NCBI GenBank assembly: GCA_965238045.1
Contig: CBDEGU010000002.1
Location: forward strand, 124,001-188,000
Reading direction: 5' to 3'
From: CBDEGU01 sp965238045
GTDB lineage: Bacteria > Acidobacteriota > Terriglobia > Bryobacterales > UBA6623
DNA length: 64,000 nt
How positions within the stretch are numbered: the stretch's first letter is position 1; each line of letters begins with the position of its first letter. Below, piece after piece: positions 10,528 to 19,251 of the stretch. A program made the position numbers and the translations under genes. The notes beneath the pieces were generated by a model that had not been told where the DNA came from, made no database searches, and worked only from the letters and a program-made list of their open reading frames with translations.

Positions 10528-12084
10528 CTACTGCTCCACTCCAAACAGATGCGGGCGAATGTGCTTGAACTCGAAATTCGCCGGATTCACGTCCGCGGCG
10601 TCGCCTGAGTTCACTTCCACGATGCGGGCCGCGATGGGCTCATAGGCCGCTCTTGGCGCGGTGGTTCCCTTGGCGACGAGGATTTTCTGCCGCTCAGGAT
10701 ACACTCCGTTGCTGACGATTTGATGCAGACTGTTCGGGCTCGTCGGACGATTCGTGAGCAGCAGGAGATTCGGCAGGTCGCGGGTCGAGCCTTCCGCTTC
10801 GATCACGGCGGTAAGCCCCATGGATTTGTAGCGTCCGCCTCCATGGCGCACTTCGGTCTCGACATACTGGCCATCGTGCAGGGCCTTGACCCGTCCTCTC
10901 ACGCGCACCGGGTCGCCATGAATCTTGTCGGTCTTGCCGCCCACCATCTGATCAAAGGCGCCGCCCACTCCAGCGGCGAAAGCCGCTTTGTTGGCCTCGG
11001 GGTCGGAGATCACCACCACCCAGCCTTCGGCCTTCTGCCGCAGCAGCTCCGCCAGAATGAAGGTGCCGTCGCCGGCCGAGCCGCCGCCGATATTGTCGCC
11101 CGTGTCCATCAGCACGACCGGGAATTTGTCGCTGGCGATGGCGTCCTTCACCGCCGTGGCAGGGTCCGGCACCTTGAAAGCGAGCTTGTCTCGCAGTCCC
11201 CACAACATGCTGCTGAGGCGCTCGGCTTCCCGCTCGGCGAGTTCCGGGTCATTATCGGTCACGACGATCACGCTCGGCCCCATCGCCGGAACGTCGGCCC
11301 ACTGGTAACCACCGGGAACGCTGACAGCGAGGATCTTCGGGTTGCTTTTCTCAAGCCGCCGGCTTTCGGCCGTGACGGACAAATAAGGCTCGTGGAAGGT
11401 GTCTTGATAGACGATGTTGACAATCATCGGCGGCTTGGCGATCGCCTGCACCGGCTTGACCTCGCCGCGAATCATGCGGGCGATGATCGTCGCCGCCTGC
11501 ATGCCGCGCTCCTTCGTGTCGAGGTGAGGGTTCTCTTTGTAAGTAATCAGCACGTCGGAGTACTCGACGATTTCCTTCGAGACATTCGCATGGAAATCAT
11601 GCGTGACAACGATCGGGAACTCCTTGCCCATGGCCTCGCGCACGCGGCGAACCACTTCCGCGTCACCATGAGGATATCCGTCAACAACCATCGCGCCATG
11701 CAGCGTGAGGATGACTCCGTCGTAGGGCGGGCTGGCCGTCTTCAACTGGCGCACAAGCTTGCCGAGCTTTTCGTTGAAGGACTTCTTTTCGACATAACCG
11801 AGCGAGCTGGCCCCGGCCCGCAGCACCGGGTAGAGATCGAGCCCCAGCGTCTTTGCCGCCTCGGCGACGCCGCTGGCGATCGTGCTGGCCTTGAGGGCCT
11901 TGCTGATCCACTCCTGGCGGCTGGCCGGCGCCGGACGCTCCCGCATCACGCGCGCCTTAGGGTAGAGCGAGTTCGACTCGGCGCTCAGGCCTCCGACGGC
12001 GATCCGAAGTCTCTTCGGCTGGGAGGGGGCAGAGACGACGAACGCGAGGATCAGGTTCAAAGTAAGAATGGCGCGAAGGATCAT
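10528..12084 (-). CDS. M81 family metallopeptidase (MlrC-like), secreted
   Basis: The 518-residue protein belongs to the M81 family, whose founder MlrC degrades linear microcystin; the family is widespread and usually of unknown substrate. An N-terminal signal peptide (MILRAILTLNLILAFVVSA) predicts export. GGLSAESNS, the LHGAMVVDGYPHGDAE block and the VVTHDFHANVS block carry the expected zinc-binding Asp and His residues, and VLMDTGDNIGGGSAGDG marks the C-terminal domain. The frame remains open upstream to 12372, but the ATG at 12084 starts the signal peptide. It is divergent from the YtxH gene, 87 bp apart. Confidence 0.9.
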   Translation of the reverse strand: MILRAILTLNLILAFVVSAPSQPKRLRIAVGGLSAESNSLYPKARVMRERPAPASRQEWISKALKASTIASGVAEAAKTLGLDLYPVLRAGASSLGYVEKKSFNEKLGKLVRQLKTASPPYDGVILTLHGAMVVDGYPHGDAEVVRRVREAMGKEFPIVVTHDFHANVSKEIVEYSDVLITYKENPHLDTKERGMQAATIIARMIRGEVKPVQAIAKPPMIVNIVYQDTFHEPYLSVTAESRRLEKSNPKILAVSVPGGYQWADVPAMGPSVIVVTDNDPELAEREAERLSSMLWGLRDKLAFKVPDPATAVKDAIASDKFPVVLMDTGDNIGGGSAGDGTFILAELLRQKAEGWVVVISDPEANKAAFAAGVGGAFDQMVGGKTDKIHGDPVRVRGRVKALHDGQYVETEVRHGGGRYKSMGLTAVIEAEGSTRDLPNLLLLTNRPTSPNSLHQIVSNGVYPERQKILVAKGTTAPRAAYEPIAARIVEVNSGDAADVNPANFEFKHIRPHLFGVEQ

Positions 12085-12145
12085 GGCTTGATTATCTCCC
12101 GCGAGTGGCGTCGGCGGCAATCGGCTGAGGTTTCGGAAATTGGCA

Positions 12146-12163
12146 TATACTACAATTTGGAGG
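12146..12163 (+). promoter_or_regulatory. Candidate -10 box and Shine-Dalgarno of the YtxH gene
   Basis: TATACT at 12146-12151 resembles a sigma-70 -10 element, and GGAGG at 12159-12163 sits 8 bp before the ATG at 12172. No good -35 is visible, and the distance from -10 to ATG is only about 20 bp, so the leader would be very short. The strong ribosome-binding site is what fixes the start codon. Confidence 0.4.
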
Positions 12164-12171
12164 GAATCAGA

Positions 12172-12537
12172 ATGGCCGAAGACAATAGCGGAAGCCAGTT
12201 GGCGTGGTTTTTGACCGGGGCGGCGCTCGGCGCGGCCGCGGCCCTGTTGCTTGCTCCACAGACGGGCGACGAAGCCCGCCGAACCGTGCGCCGGCGCGCG
12301 CTCGAGGGCAGGGACGTACTGGAGAGGTCCGGCCGGGATGCCCTGGCAAGGGGCCGGGAACTCTACGAGCAAGGCAAGGACCTGGCCGATGACGCCGGCG
12401 AGATCGTCGAAAAGGGTATTGAGAAGGGCAAGGAAGCGGTCGAGAAAGTGAAAACCAGGGCTACCCGCCGCGCCTCGAAGAGTTCCGCGGAAGACTCGGC
12501 CGGCTCCGCCGAAGACTCAGCGGCCGAACCGGCCTGA
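12172..12537 (+). CDS. YtxH domain-containing membrane-anchored protein
   Basis: This 121-residue protein has one N-terminal glycine/alanine-rich membrane segment (WFLTGAALGAAAALLLAP) followed by a charged, helical tail rich in Lys, Glu and Arg, ending in a Ser/Asp-rich repeat (SAEDSAGSAEDSAAEPA). That layout is typical of the YtxH/GvpP-like family, often stress-associated and of unknown biochemical role. A GGAGG site precedes the ATG. A 14-bp perfect tandem duplication lies at 12554-12581, just after the stop. Confidence 0.88.
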   Translation: MAEDNSGSQLAWFLTGAALGAAAALLLAPQTGDEARRTVRRRALEGRDVLERSGRDALARGRELYEQGKDLADDAGEIVEKGIEKGKEAVEKVKTRATRRASKSSAEDSAGSAEDSAAEPA

Positions 12538-12634
12538 CCGGCATCGCTCGCCGCGCATCTCTCGTCACGCATCTCTCGTCACGGGGGGGGAGCCGTTGCG
12601 AGAAGGAAGGGAGCCGCGTGGTGAGAAAAGCGGG

Positions 12635-14035
12635 TTAGGCCCGCGGGATCTCCCGCAAGGCGACCTCGTCCCCTTCCGCAAGACCCGTCACGATCACCGC
12701 TTGGACCTGATTTCGAAGACCGATCTCAACTTCGCGTTCGGCGAATCGTTCTCCATCCCGTACATAGACAAACGACTTATCGCCCTTCGTCTGGATGGCC
12801 GCGTTGGGGATGAGCAGCGTATTTTCTTGCTCTTCCAACAAAATATCGGCGCTGGCGGAAAGGTCCGGGATCACACGAGGGTCCTCCGCGTCGATCGACA
12901 CCTCGATATTCACCAACTTGACATAGTTGTCGCGCGTCGCTCTCCAGCGGAAGCCGCCGCCCGCACTGCCGGCCATGGCTCCGATCGATGTCACCCGGCC
13001 GGGCAGAATCAGGTCCGGATAGGCGTCCAAGCGGATCTCGGCCTTCTGCCCCAGATGGACTTTCTGGCTGTCCACCTGGTTCAGAGCTCCGGCGACGACC
13101 ATCTTCGAGAGGTCCACGACACGCATGAAGAACGTCCCGGGATTCACCTGATCTCCGGTTTGCACTTGCTGCACCTGACCGCCGCCGCGATACATCGATT
13201 CCAGGACGATCAGACCGCGGACGGGCGTCTTCATCATGAGCCGTTCCAGGTCGCGTTCGTGACGCATCACATGCAGCTGATCCTTCTCAACTAGCAATTC
13301 CAGGCCGCGAATATCGGCTTTGTGCACGTCGGTCTGCCATTTTGTCTCCTGCTCGAGCTGTGCGTGCAGGGCGCTGGTTTCCTCGACAGCAAGAGCGAAC
13401 TTTTCGGCCTCGATTTGTGACCGCACTTCCGAAGTGCGCACGTCGAGTTCCGCTTTGTCGAAGTTGGCCTTAGCCACGCGCAGACCCTGCGCCTCGGTCT
13501 CCTGGGCGATCATGATCTCGGCTCGTCTTTTCTCCACCGCCGACTTCGACTGCACCAGCGTGGACCTCATATCATCAAGGTGATCCTCAAGCCAGCGATT
13601 CTCAAAGTCGGCCACGACCGTCCCCGCCGCCACCGTCGTACCTGCGCCGGCAAGCCGGGTGAGCGTGAGCCTTGGGCGAGCTTCCCTGCCACTGCGCATT
13701 CTCGGGGCGCGAATCGCGGCGAAGTTCTTCGCGGCAATCGTGCCGCTGGCCCGCAGCGAGCGCCGGAAGGTTCCCACTTCGGCTCGCGCCGTGGGGATGG
13801 CCGCGGTCGACGCGGCCGGATCGGGCGAGAGGTATCTGTCGCGCTGGCTCCATATCCCAAAACCAACCGCCGCCACCAGGACGAAAATAACACCCCAACT
13901 CACTCCCTTCCTAGGCGGAGACGGAGGCGAAGCAGTTGGTTCGAGCGAAGGCCCGCCTGGCACGGGCTGAGACTCCCGCGGAGCGGCCGGCCTGGAACTG
14001 AAGTAGCGGCCCCAAGGCAGAGTTGTCGTATTCAT
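12635..14035 (-). CDS. HlyD/RND-type membrane-fusion (periplasmic adaptor) protein
   Basis: The 466-residue protein has a cytoplasmic proline-rich tail, one transmembrane segment (WGVIFVLVAAVGFGIW), a split lipoyl/barrel-sandwich region, a long coiled coil (about residues 150-270, including QSKSAVEKRRAEIMIAQ) and a beta-barrel with LGQKAEIRLDAYPDLILPGRV. Such proteins link an inner-membrane ABC or RND pump to the outer membrane. No pump or TolC gene is adjacent, so the partner is unknown. The frame is open to 14206, but the ATG at 14035 gives the normal family N-terminus. Confidence 0.87.
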   Translation of the reverse strand: MNTTTLPWGRYFSSRPAAPRESQPVPGGPSLEPTASPPSPPRKGVSWGVIFVLVAAVGFGIWSQRDRYLSPDPAASTAAIPTARAEVGTFRRSLRASGTIAAKNFAAIRAPRMRSGREARPRLTLTRLAGAGTTVAAGTVVADFENRWLEDHLDDMRSTLVQSKSAVEKRRAEIMIAQETEAQGLRVAKANFDKAELDVRTSEVRSQIEAEKFALAVEETSALHAQLEQETKWQTDVHKADIRGLELLVEKDQLHVMRHERDLERLMMKTPVRGLIVLESMYRGGGQVQQVQTGDQVNPGTFFMRVVDLSKMVVAGALNQVDSQKVHLGQKAEIRLDAYPDLILPGRVTSIGAMAGSAGGGFRWRATRDNYVKLVNIEVSIDAEDPRVIPDLSASADILLEEQENTLLIPNAAIQTKGDKSFVYVRDGERFAEREVEIGLRNQVQAVIVTGLAEGDEVALREIPRA

Positions 14036-14228
14036 GGCGTTCGCGGACCTCCCGATCGGCGCTGATCCTCTAAAGCTTAACCCACTCCCACAATCAACTG
14101 GCGGCTGCCGGTACGATACCGTTACAGCCCGAAGAGCTAAAGATAGAGAAAGATAATGGAAACATCGCACCGGGTCATCGGCCCGATGGCCATCCGTCCA
14201 TGCCATGCGAGCAAGAAAGCACGGGAAA

Positions 14229-14271
14229 CCAACGGCGAACCGGCGGCGCGGGTTCGCAGGTTCGCCGTTGG
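14229..14271 (+). promoter_or_regulatory. Perfect 13-bp inverted repeat upstream of sodA
   Basis: The arms 14229-14241 (CCAACGGCGAACC) and 14259-14271 are perfectly complementary, separated by a 17-nt GC-rich loop. It lies in the 381-bp spacer between the divergent membrane-fusion gene and sodA, about 145 bp before the sodA ATG. There is no T-tract, so it may be a leader RNA structure or a binding site rather than a terminator. The rest of the spacer shows no gene. Confidence 0.5.
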
Positions 14272-14416
14272 TGTAAGATGATTAGTCCGTAGTTGACCCG
14301 CATTCTGGGGAAGGCGTCCGTGGCCGGCGAGGAACCGCCGGAACTTGGGACCTCCGGCCGGCGCGCCAGGGACCGCCTTCCATTCCAGAAAATCATTTCA
14401 CAAGGAGTTCACATCC

Positions 14417-15028
14417 ATGGCTTATTCTCTTCCTGGTCTACCGTATCCCACCGACGCGCTGGAACCGCATATCGACGCCCGGACGATGGAAATTCACCAC
14501 GGCAAGCACCATAACGCCTACGTAACCAACGTCAATAAGGCTCTCGAAGGTCACGACGACCTGGCCTCCAAGTCCATTGAGGACCTGGTCGCCGGTCTCG
14601 ACTCCGTACCCGAGGGGATTCGCAACGCGGTGCGCAACAACGGCGGCGGCCACGCCAACCACTCTCTGTTCTGGCAGGTCATGAGCAAGGATGGAGGCGG
14701 AGCGCCAAGCGGCGAACTCGCATCGGCCATCGATGCGGCCTTCGGCGGCTTCGAAGCCTTCCAGCAGAAATTCGCCGCCGCCGGTATGACCCGTTTCGGC
14801 AGCGGCTGGGCCTGGCTTGCTTTGGATCAAGCTGGAAAGCTTGTCGTCGAATCCACGCCCAATCAGGACAATCCGCTGACGGCGGGCCGCACGCCCATCC
14901 TCGGCCTCGATGTCTGGGAGCACGCCTACTACTTGAATTACCAGAATCGCAGGCCGGACTACATCGCGGCCTGGTGGAACGTCGTGAACTGGGACGAAGT
15001 CGCCCGGCGATTCAACGACGGCAAGTAA
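14417..15028 (+). CDS. sodA: Superoxide dismutase, manganese type
   Basis: The 203-residue enzyme converts superoxide to hydrogen peroxide and oxygen. The start is set by AAGGAG at 14402-14407. Metal ligands are visible: His in MEIHHGKHHNAY, His in GGGHANHSLFW, and Asp and His in LDVWEHAYYLNYQNRRPDY. STPNQDNPL places Gln as in Mn enzymes, whereas Fe-SODs usually have the Ala/Gly form, so Mn or cambialistic use is favoured. No signal peptide is present, so it acts in the cytoplasm. A strong terminator follows at 15088. Confidence 0.95.
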   Translation: MAYSLPGLPYPTDALEPHIDARTMEIHHGKHHNAYVTNVNKALEGHDDLASKSIEDLVAGLDSVPEGIRNAVRNNGGGHANHSLFWQVMSKDGGGAPSGELASAIDAAFGGFEAFQQKFAAAGMTRFGSGWAWLALDQAGKLVVESTPNQDNPLTAGRTPILGLDVWEHAYYLNYQNRRPDYIAAWWNVVNWDEVARRFNDGK

Positions 15029-15087
15029 AGGCTCCGATCTCCTAACCGGTTCGGCTGGCATCGCATCGCGCCACACACGCCAGTAAG

Positions 15088-15125
15088 ACAGCGCCGCCGC
15101 GGAAAATTTCTCCCGGCGGCGCTGT
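15088..15125 (+). terminator. Hairpin terminator after sodA
   Basis: A 12-bp perfect stem (15088-15099 with 15114-15125, ACAGCGCCGCCG and its complement) closes a 14-nt loop and is followed by ATTGTTCT. The stability and the position 60 bp after the sodA stop fit an intrinsic terminator, although the T-run is interrupted. Confidence 0.75.
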
Positions 15126-15207
15126 ATTGTTCTATTGCGTTATTCGCCTTGAGCCGTTTTCGTCCCGATCTTGGCGAGCCTCCGGCTGCGCTAAACTACC
15201 CTAAACG

Positions 15208-16071
15208 ATGCCAACCGACGCCTACGAATTCAAGCTTGCCGTCTGCAACGAACTCTACGAAAACACCGGCTTCGCCGCCTCTTGCCGCTCGCTGAAGAAA
15301 GCCGGCTGGCAAGGCATTGAGATCGCGCCTTTCACGCTCGAGAAAGACGCCCGGACCATTACCCCGGAGCGGCGACGGGAAGTTCGCGACATCATCGTCT
15401 CGGAGGGGCTGGAGTTCGTCGGGCTGCACTGGCTCACAGTGGGTCCGGAAGGACTGCACGTAACGACGCCCGACGATGCGGTCCGCCAGAACAGCTGGGA
15501 CTATGTTCGCCAGCTTGTCGACCTCTGCGCCGACCTGCGCCCCGAACAACAGACAAGCGGCGGCATGATGGTTTTCGGTTCGCCGAATCAGCGAAAGACC
15601 ACCGGCGGGCTCTCACCGAAAGAAGCCACGGCGAATTTCATCAAGGGCGTGCAATCCATCGCCGGGCACCTGGAGGCCCGCGGCGTCACTCTCTGCGTCG
15701 AAGCGTTGCCCGGAAGCCAGTGCAACGTCATCGGGTCGCTCGATGAAGCTGCCGGGGTTGTCGGCCAGATCAATAGCCCGGCCGTTCAGACCATGTTCGA
15801 CACGCACAACGCCATTGAGGAAACTCGCCCGCATCGCGAATTGGTGGAAGAGCACTGGAGTCTGATCCGCCACATTCACCTCAATGAGCTCGATGGCTCC
15901 TACTGCCGCCCGGGCGGCGGTTATGACTTCAAGCCCGTGCTCGAAGTCGCCAAAGCGCGACGTTTCTCGGGCTGGGTTTCGATGGAGGTCTTCGACTTCG
16001 CGCCGGGAGCCGAGAAGATGGTCACTGAGTCGATCGCCTACCTGCGGGACGAGATCTCCAAATTGAACTGA
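15208..16071 (+). CDS. Sugar phosphate isomerase/epimerase family protein
   Basis: The 287-residue cytoplasmic protein has the xylose-isomerase-like TIM barrel (PF01261). Recognisable blocks are WQGIEIAPFTLE near residue 31, the LCVEALPGSQCNVIG strand with its metal-ligand Glu, QTMFDTHNA with Asp and His, LIRHIHLNELDG, and the final Glu strand GWVSMEVFDFAPG. Such enzymes isomerise or epimerise free or phosphorylated sugars or cyclitols, and the substrate is not predictable here. It is a single gene facing a convergent oxidoreductase. Confidence 0.85.
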   Translation: MPTDAYEFKLAVCNELYENTGFAASCRSLKKAGWQGIEIAPFTLEKDARTITPERRREVRDIIVSEGLEFVGLHWLTVGPEGLHVTTPDDAVRQNSWDYVRQLVDLCADLRPEQQTSGGMMVFGSPNQRKTTGGLSPKEATANFIKGVQSIAGHLEARGVTLCVEALPGSQCNVIGSLDEAAGVVGQINSPAVQTMFDTHNAIEETRPHRELVEEHWSLIRHIHLNELDGSYCRPGGGYDFKPVLEVAKARRFSGWVSMEVFDFAPGAEKMVTESIAYLRDEISKLN

Positions 16072-16116
16072 TCCCCGCATTCGTGAGCCCGGGGGCTCGT
16101 GCCAGGGGCCGGGCTG

Positions 16117-17718
16117 CTAGAGGTTCGAGAGCCGTTGTTCGACCGGCGCGGGCATCCACTCCGCCGAAACACCCTGATCGGCCAGCAGCACCTGCGCGCA
16201 GTTGTAGCCCGGCAGTCCGGTAATATTGCCGCCCGGATGACAGCACGATCCGCACAGGTAGAGGCCTTCAAGATACCCGCGATAGTGGCCCGCCCCGGGG
16301 AACGGACGGTCATGGCCAACCTGCCCGCTGGAGAATGCCCCCACCAACAGGTCCCCTTCCCGCATATTGGGAAACGTCCGCTCGGTATCCAGCGCGCTGC
16401 GGACGAACCAGTCCTCGGTGGCATCCTTCACATTGGGGGCGTACTCGGCCCAGAGGTCCAGCATCTGGCGGCCATGGCTTTCTTTCTCGCGGTCCCAGTT
16501 CGAGGGGTCGCCTCCCAGGCGGTAGGGCAGCTTCTCCCACATGAAAGCCGTGTGCTTTCCGGCGGGTGCTTGCGAGGGATCGAAAACTGTTGGCGTCGCG
16601 CCCCACATCACGGTCGGCGGAATCGTGCCCGCTTCGTGATGCCGCACGATCTCGGGAAAATTATCGATGCCTTCGAGTCCCAGGATCACCATGAACGCTT
16701 TGTCAAGATAGGGACGCCCGGCCGCCGCCCTGTACCGGGGCGGCTCGCTCATGGCCAAGTTCAGCGCGAAGAGCGGCGCCAGCAGATTGTATTGGAAGGC
16801 CTCGGCCCGCCGCCGCCACTCAGTGGGAAGCACACTCTCGTCGAGCAAATCGAGAAAGGTTTGCTGAGGATTCAGACCCGAGGCCACGAACGACCGCGCC
16901 CGAATCTCCTCTCCCTCGCTGGTGCGAATGCCGGTCACCCGCCCTCTCTCAACCAGAATCTTCTCCGGCGTCGTCTCGAGGCGGACCTCGCCGCCGGCTT
17001 CTTCCACCGCCGAGACCAGCGCCCTGGCCAAGGCCGCCGCGCCGCCGCGCGACATCTGCGCCTTGGCCTTGCTGGCTAGCAGCGCCGGAATGTGGTGACC
17101 GAACCCTTCGCAGCGCAGGTCCACTTCGCGAAGCCCGTTGAAGAAAAGCAGCGCGCCCTGAACGGCCGGGTTCTCAAACTCCCGCTCGACGAACTCCAGC
17201 GGCGACATCCGGGTGACCTCAAGCAAACGACGGCCCTCGGGGCTTTGCCGCAGAAGAGCTTCCCGGCGGCCGGCGGGAATCGGCGGCGACTGACTTTCGG
17301 GGATCAGAACTTTTTCCAGGATGGGATCGAACTCGTCCCGCCAGCGCCGCAACGCCCGGGCGTCCCGCGGACTGAACTGCTCGAACGAGCGGACGGTTTT
17401 CTCGAAATCCGTCCACCACTCGAGCGTTTCCCCATTACGCAAAATCATCGCGACATTGAGTTCCGGCTCTAAGTACTCCGCACCATGCCGTTCAAGCCGC
17501 AGATCGCGATACCAGGGCATCTGGGTAATGGCCCGATGAAAAAACGAATGGGTGTTGTGAAGGAATCCCGGGCGCCTCGGATTCTCAACGGTCGAGAGCC
17601 CGCCGCCCGCCGTGGCGAGCCGGTCCACGCTCAGGACCTTCAGCCCCGCCTTGGCAAGGTAGGCCTGCAGGATCAAGCTGTTGTGACCGGCGCCGAGGAT
17701 GATGCCGTCGTATTCCAT
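16117..17718 (-). CDS. Phytoene dehydrogenase-like FAD-dependent oxidoreductase
   Basis: The 533-residue flavoprotein starts with the dinucleotide motif GAGHNSLILQAYLAKAGLKV and an R-x-GGG-containing second motif (ATAGGGLSTVENP). It ends with the FAD-binding block GLYLCGSCCHPGGNITGLPG. This matches the carotenoid desaturase/isomerase superfamily (CrtI/CrtISO-like, COG1233). No crt biosynthesis genes are nearby, so the substrate may be a carotenoid or another lipid. It is convergent with the TIM-barrel isomerase gene and separated by 89 bp from the MFS gene, both on the minus strand. Confidence 0.88.
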   Translation of the reverse strand: MEYDGIILGAGHNSLILQAYLAKAGLKVLSVDRLATAGGGLSTVENPRRPGFLHNTHSFFHRAITQMPWYRDLRLERHGAEYLEPELNVAMILRNGETLEWWTDFEKTVRSFEQFSPRDARALRRWRDEFDPILEKVLIPESQSPPIPAGRREALLRQSPEGRRLLEVTRMSPLEFVEREFENPAVQGALLFFNGLREVDLRCEGFGHHIPALLASKAKAQMSRGGAAALARALVSAVEEAGGEVRLETTPEKILVERGRVTGIRTSEGEEIRARSFVASGLNPQQTFLDLLDESVLPTEWRRRAEAFQYNLLAPLFALNLAMSEPPRYRAAAGRPYLDKAFMVILGLEGIDNFPEIVRHHEAGTIPPTVMWGATPTVFDPSQAPAGKHTAFMWEKLPYRLGGDPSNWDREKESHGRQMLDLWAEYAPNVKDATEDWFVRSALDTERTFPNMREGDLLVGAFSSGQVGHDRPFPGAGHYRGYLEGLYLCGSCCHPGGNITGLPGYNCAQVLLADQGVSAEWMPAPVEQRLSNL

Positions 17719-17807
17719 GGTTAGCCAGGAAAAATACTATCCGCGAAGAAATGCGAACCCGCACTTCCGGCCGCGGCCCGGACGAGCCAAAATCGCTCCG
17801 CTCCGCG

Positions 17808-19073
17808 TTACAACCGTGCGACATCCCGGCCGCGGGCGAGATACCAGACCGCCACCAGAATCAGCAGCACCCCATTGGCGGCGATAACCACCGGCGCGCC
17901 CAAACGGCTCGCCACCGCGCCGGCCGCCAAGTTACCCAGTGGCATGGCTCCGCGGAAGGCCGTATTGTAGACGCTCATGATCCTTCCACGCATCTCTTCT
18001 TTAGCCTGCAACTGCACCAGTGAAGTCACCAGCGCGAACACCCCCAGAAGCGACCAGCCCGAAAGCAGCAGGAACAGGCAAGCCATCCACAAATTGGAAC
18101 TTGCGGCAAAGGCGACGAACGTGACACCCAGCAGAATCTGCATCAGCAGCGACCGCCGGCCCTTATGCGGCGCATTGCCCTGCCAGGCGATATGGAGAGC
18201 GCCCAGCACGGCGCCGCCTCCCCAAAACGCCATCATGGTTGAGTAACCCATCGGATCGAGATGATAGACGTCCCGGGCGAAAGCCGGGAGCATCGTTCTC
18301 AGCGGCGTACCGAGAAATGCCGCCACCGGCGCCAGAATCACCAGGGCAAAGATCACGTGATTGCCGTAGACGAACCGCAGGCCCTCCTTGAGGCTGTGCA
18401 GAACGTGGGCATCGGTCTTGGGCGGGACAAATTTCACCCGAATGACGTAGAGCGACGCGATCACGGCCAGGAAGGAAACGGCGTTGATCCCGAAACACGC
18501 CGTCCCGCCCAAAACAGTAAATGCCAGGCCTCCAATGACCACTCCCACGACCTGCGCCAAGGTGAACTGAATCGACAGCAGCGCGATGGCGTTCGGCAGG
18601 TCCTTCTTGTCCACCAGCGACGGGATCAGGGCCTGATAGGCCGGTCCCCCGAACGCCTGTCCGACGCCGTTCACAAAGGCCGCGGCCAAGATGTGCCAGA
18701 CTTCGATCCAGCCAAGTCCGATCAAGATGGCCAGCACCAGGGCGCTGCTCATCTGAACGTACTGCGAAGCGAGGAGCAATTTGCGGCGGTCCAGGCGGTC
18801 GGCGAACACGCCGCCCAGCAGGGAGAGGAGCAGAATCGGAGCGCCGTTCAGGAACGCCGTGAGTCCGAGGTAAAGCTCACTGCCCGTGATGTCATAGACG
18901 AGCCAGCTTTGCGCTACTTCTTGAACGAAGTAACCCGTGGTCGAGGTGAACGCGCCGAACCACATGAGCCGGAAGTTCCTGTACCTAAACGCCTGGAAGG
19001 TGGCCTTCAAAACGCCGCGGTTTTCTTCAGGCGCCTTGGCAGCCTCGGCCTTCGGGTTGTCGGGGGTTGTCAT
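17808..19073 (-). CDS. MFS transporter, EntS/MFS_3 type
   Basis: The 421-residue protein has about 12 hydrophobic segments. The signature NFRLMWFGAFTSTTGYFVQEVAQSW and the ADRLDRRKLL loop after helix 2 place it in the MFS_3 (PF05977) group, which includes the enterobactin exporter EntS and macrolide exporters. It probably exports a small molecule at the inner membrane. It lies upstream of the FAD oxidoreductase gene on the same strand, and a shared transcript is possible. Confidence 0.88.
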   Translation of the reverse strand: MTTPDNPKAEAAKAPEENRGVLKATFQAFRYRNFRLMWFGAFTSTTGYFVQEVAQSWLVYDITGSELYLGLTAFLNGAPILLLSLLGGVFADRLDRRKLLLASQYVQMSSALVLAILIGLGWIEVWHILAAAFVNGVGQAFGGPAYQALIPSLVDKKDLPNAIALLSIQFTLAQVVGVVIGGLAFTVLGGTACFGINAVSFLAVIASLYVIRVKFVPPKTDAHVLHSLKEGLRFVYGNHVIFALVILAPVAAFLGTPLRTMLPAFARDVYHLDPMGYSTMMAFWGGGAVLGALHIAWQGNAPHKGRRSLLMQILLGVTFVAFAASSNLWMACLFLLLSGWSLLGVFALVTSLVQLQAKEEMRGRIMSVYNTAFRGAMPLGNLAAGAVASRLGAPVVIAANGVLLILVAVWYLARGRDVARL

Positions 19074-19251
19074 CCGGCGGCTATCTTGTAGGACGCGGGA
19101 GCGCGAACGTGGCAGGATCTGGAGCCAATTTCGTTGGGGAACCCTATCATCTCATAGCGATCATGTCACGGCGTTCATGTCATCGCGCCGAACGGGCCTG
19201 AGTCTCCCAGTTCCCGCCGCAAAGAAGAGCGCGGAGAGGGCCGGTGCTCGT

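Noticed and set aside
10720..12537. A 605-codon plus-strand frame covering the M81 peptidase region
   Set aside because: It is antisense to a well-supported M81 peptidase. Only its last 121 codons, from 12172, are a real gene (YtxH).
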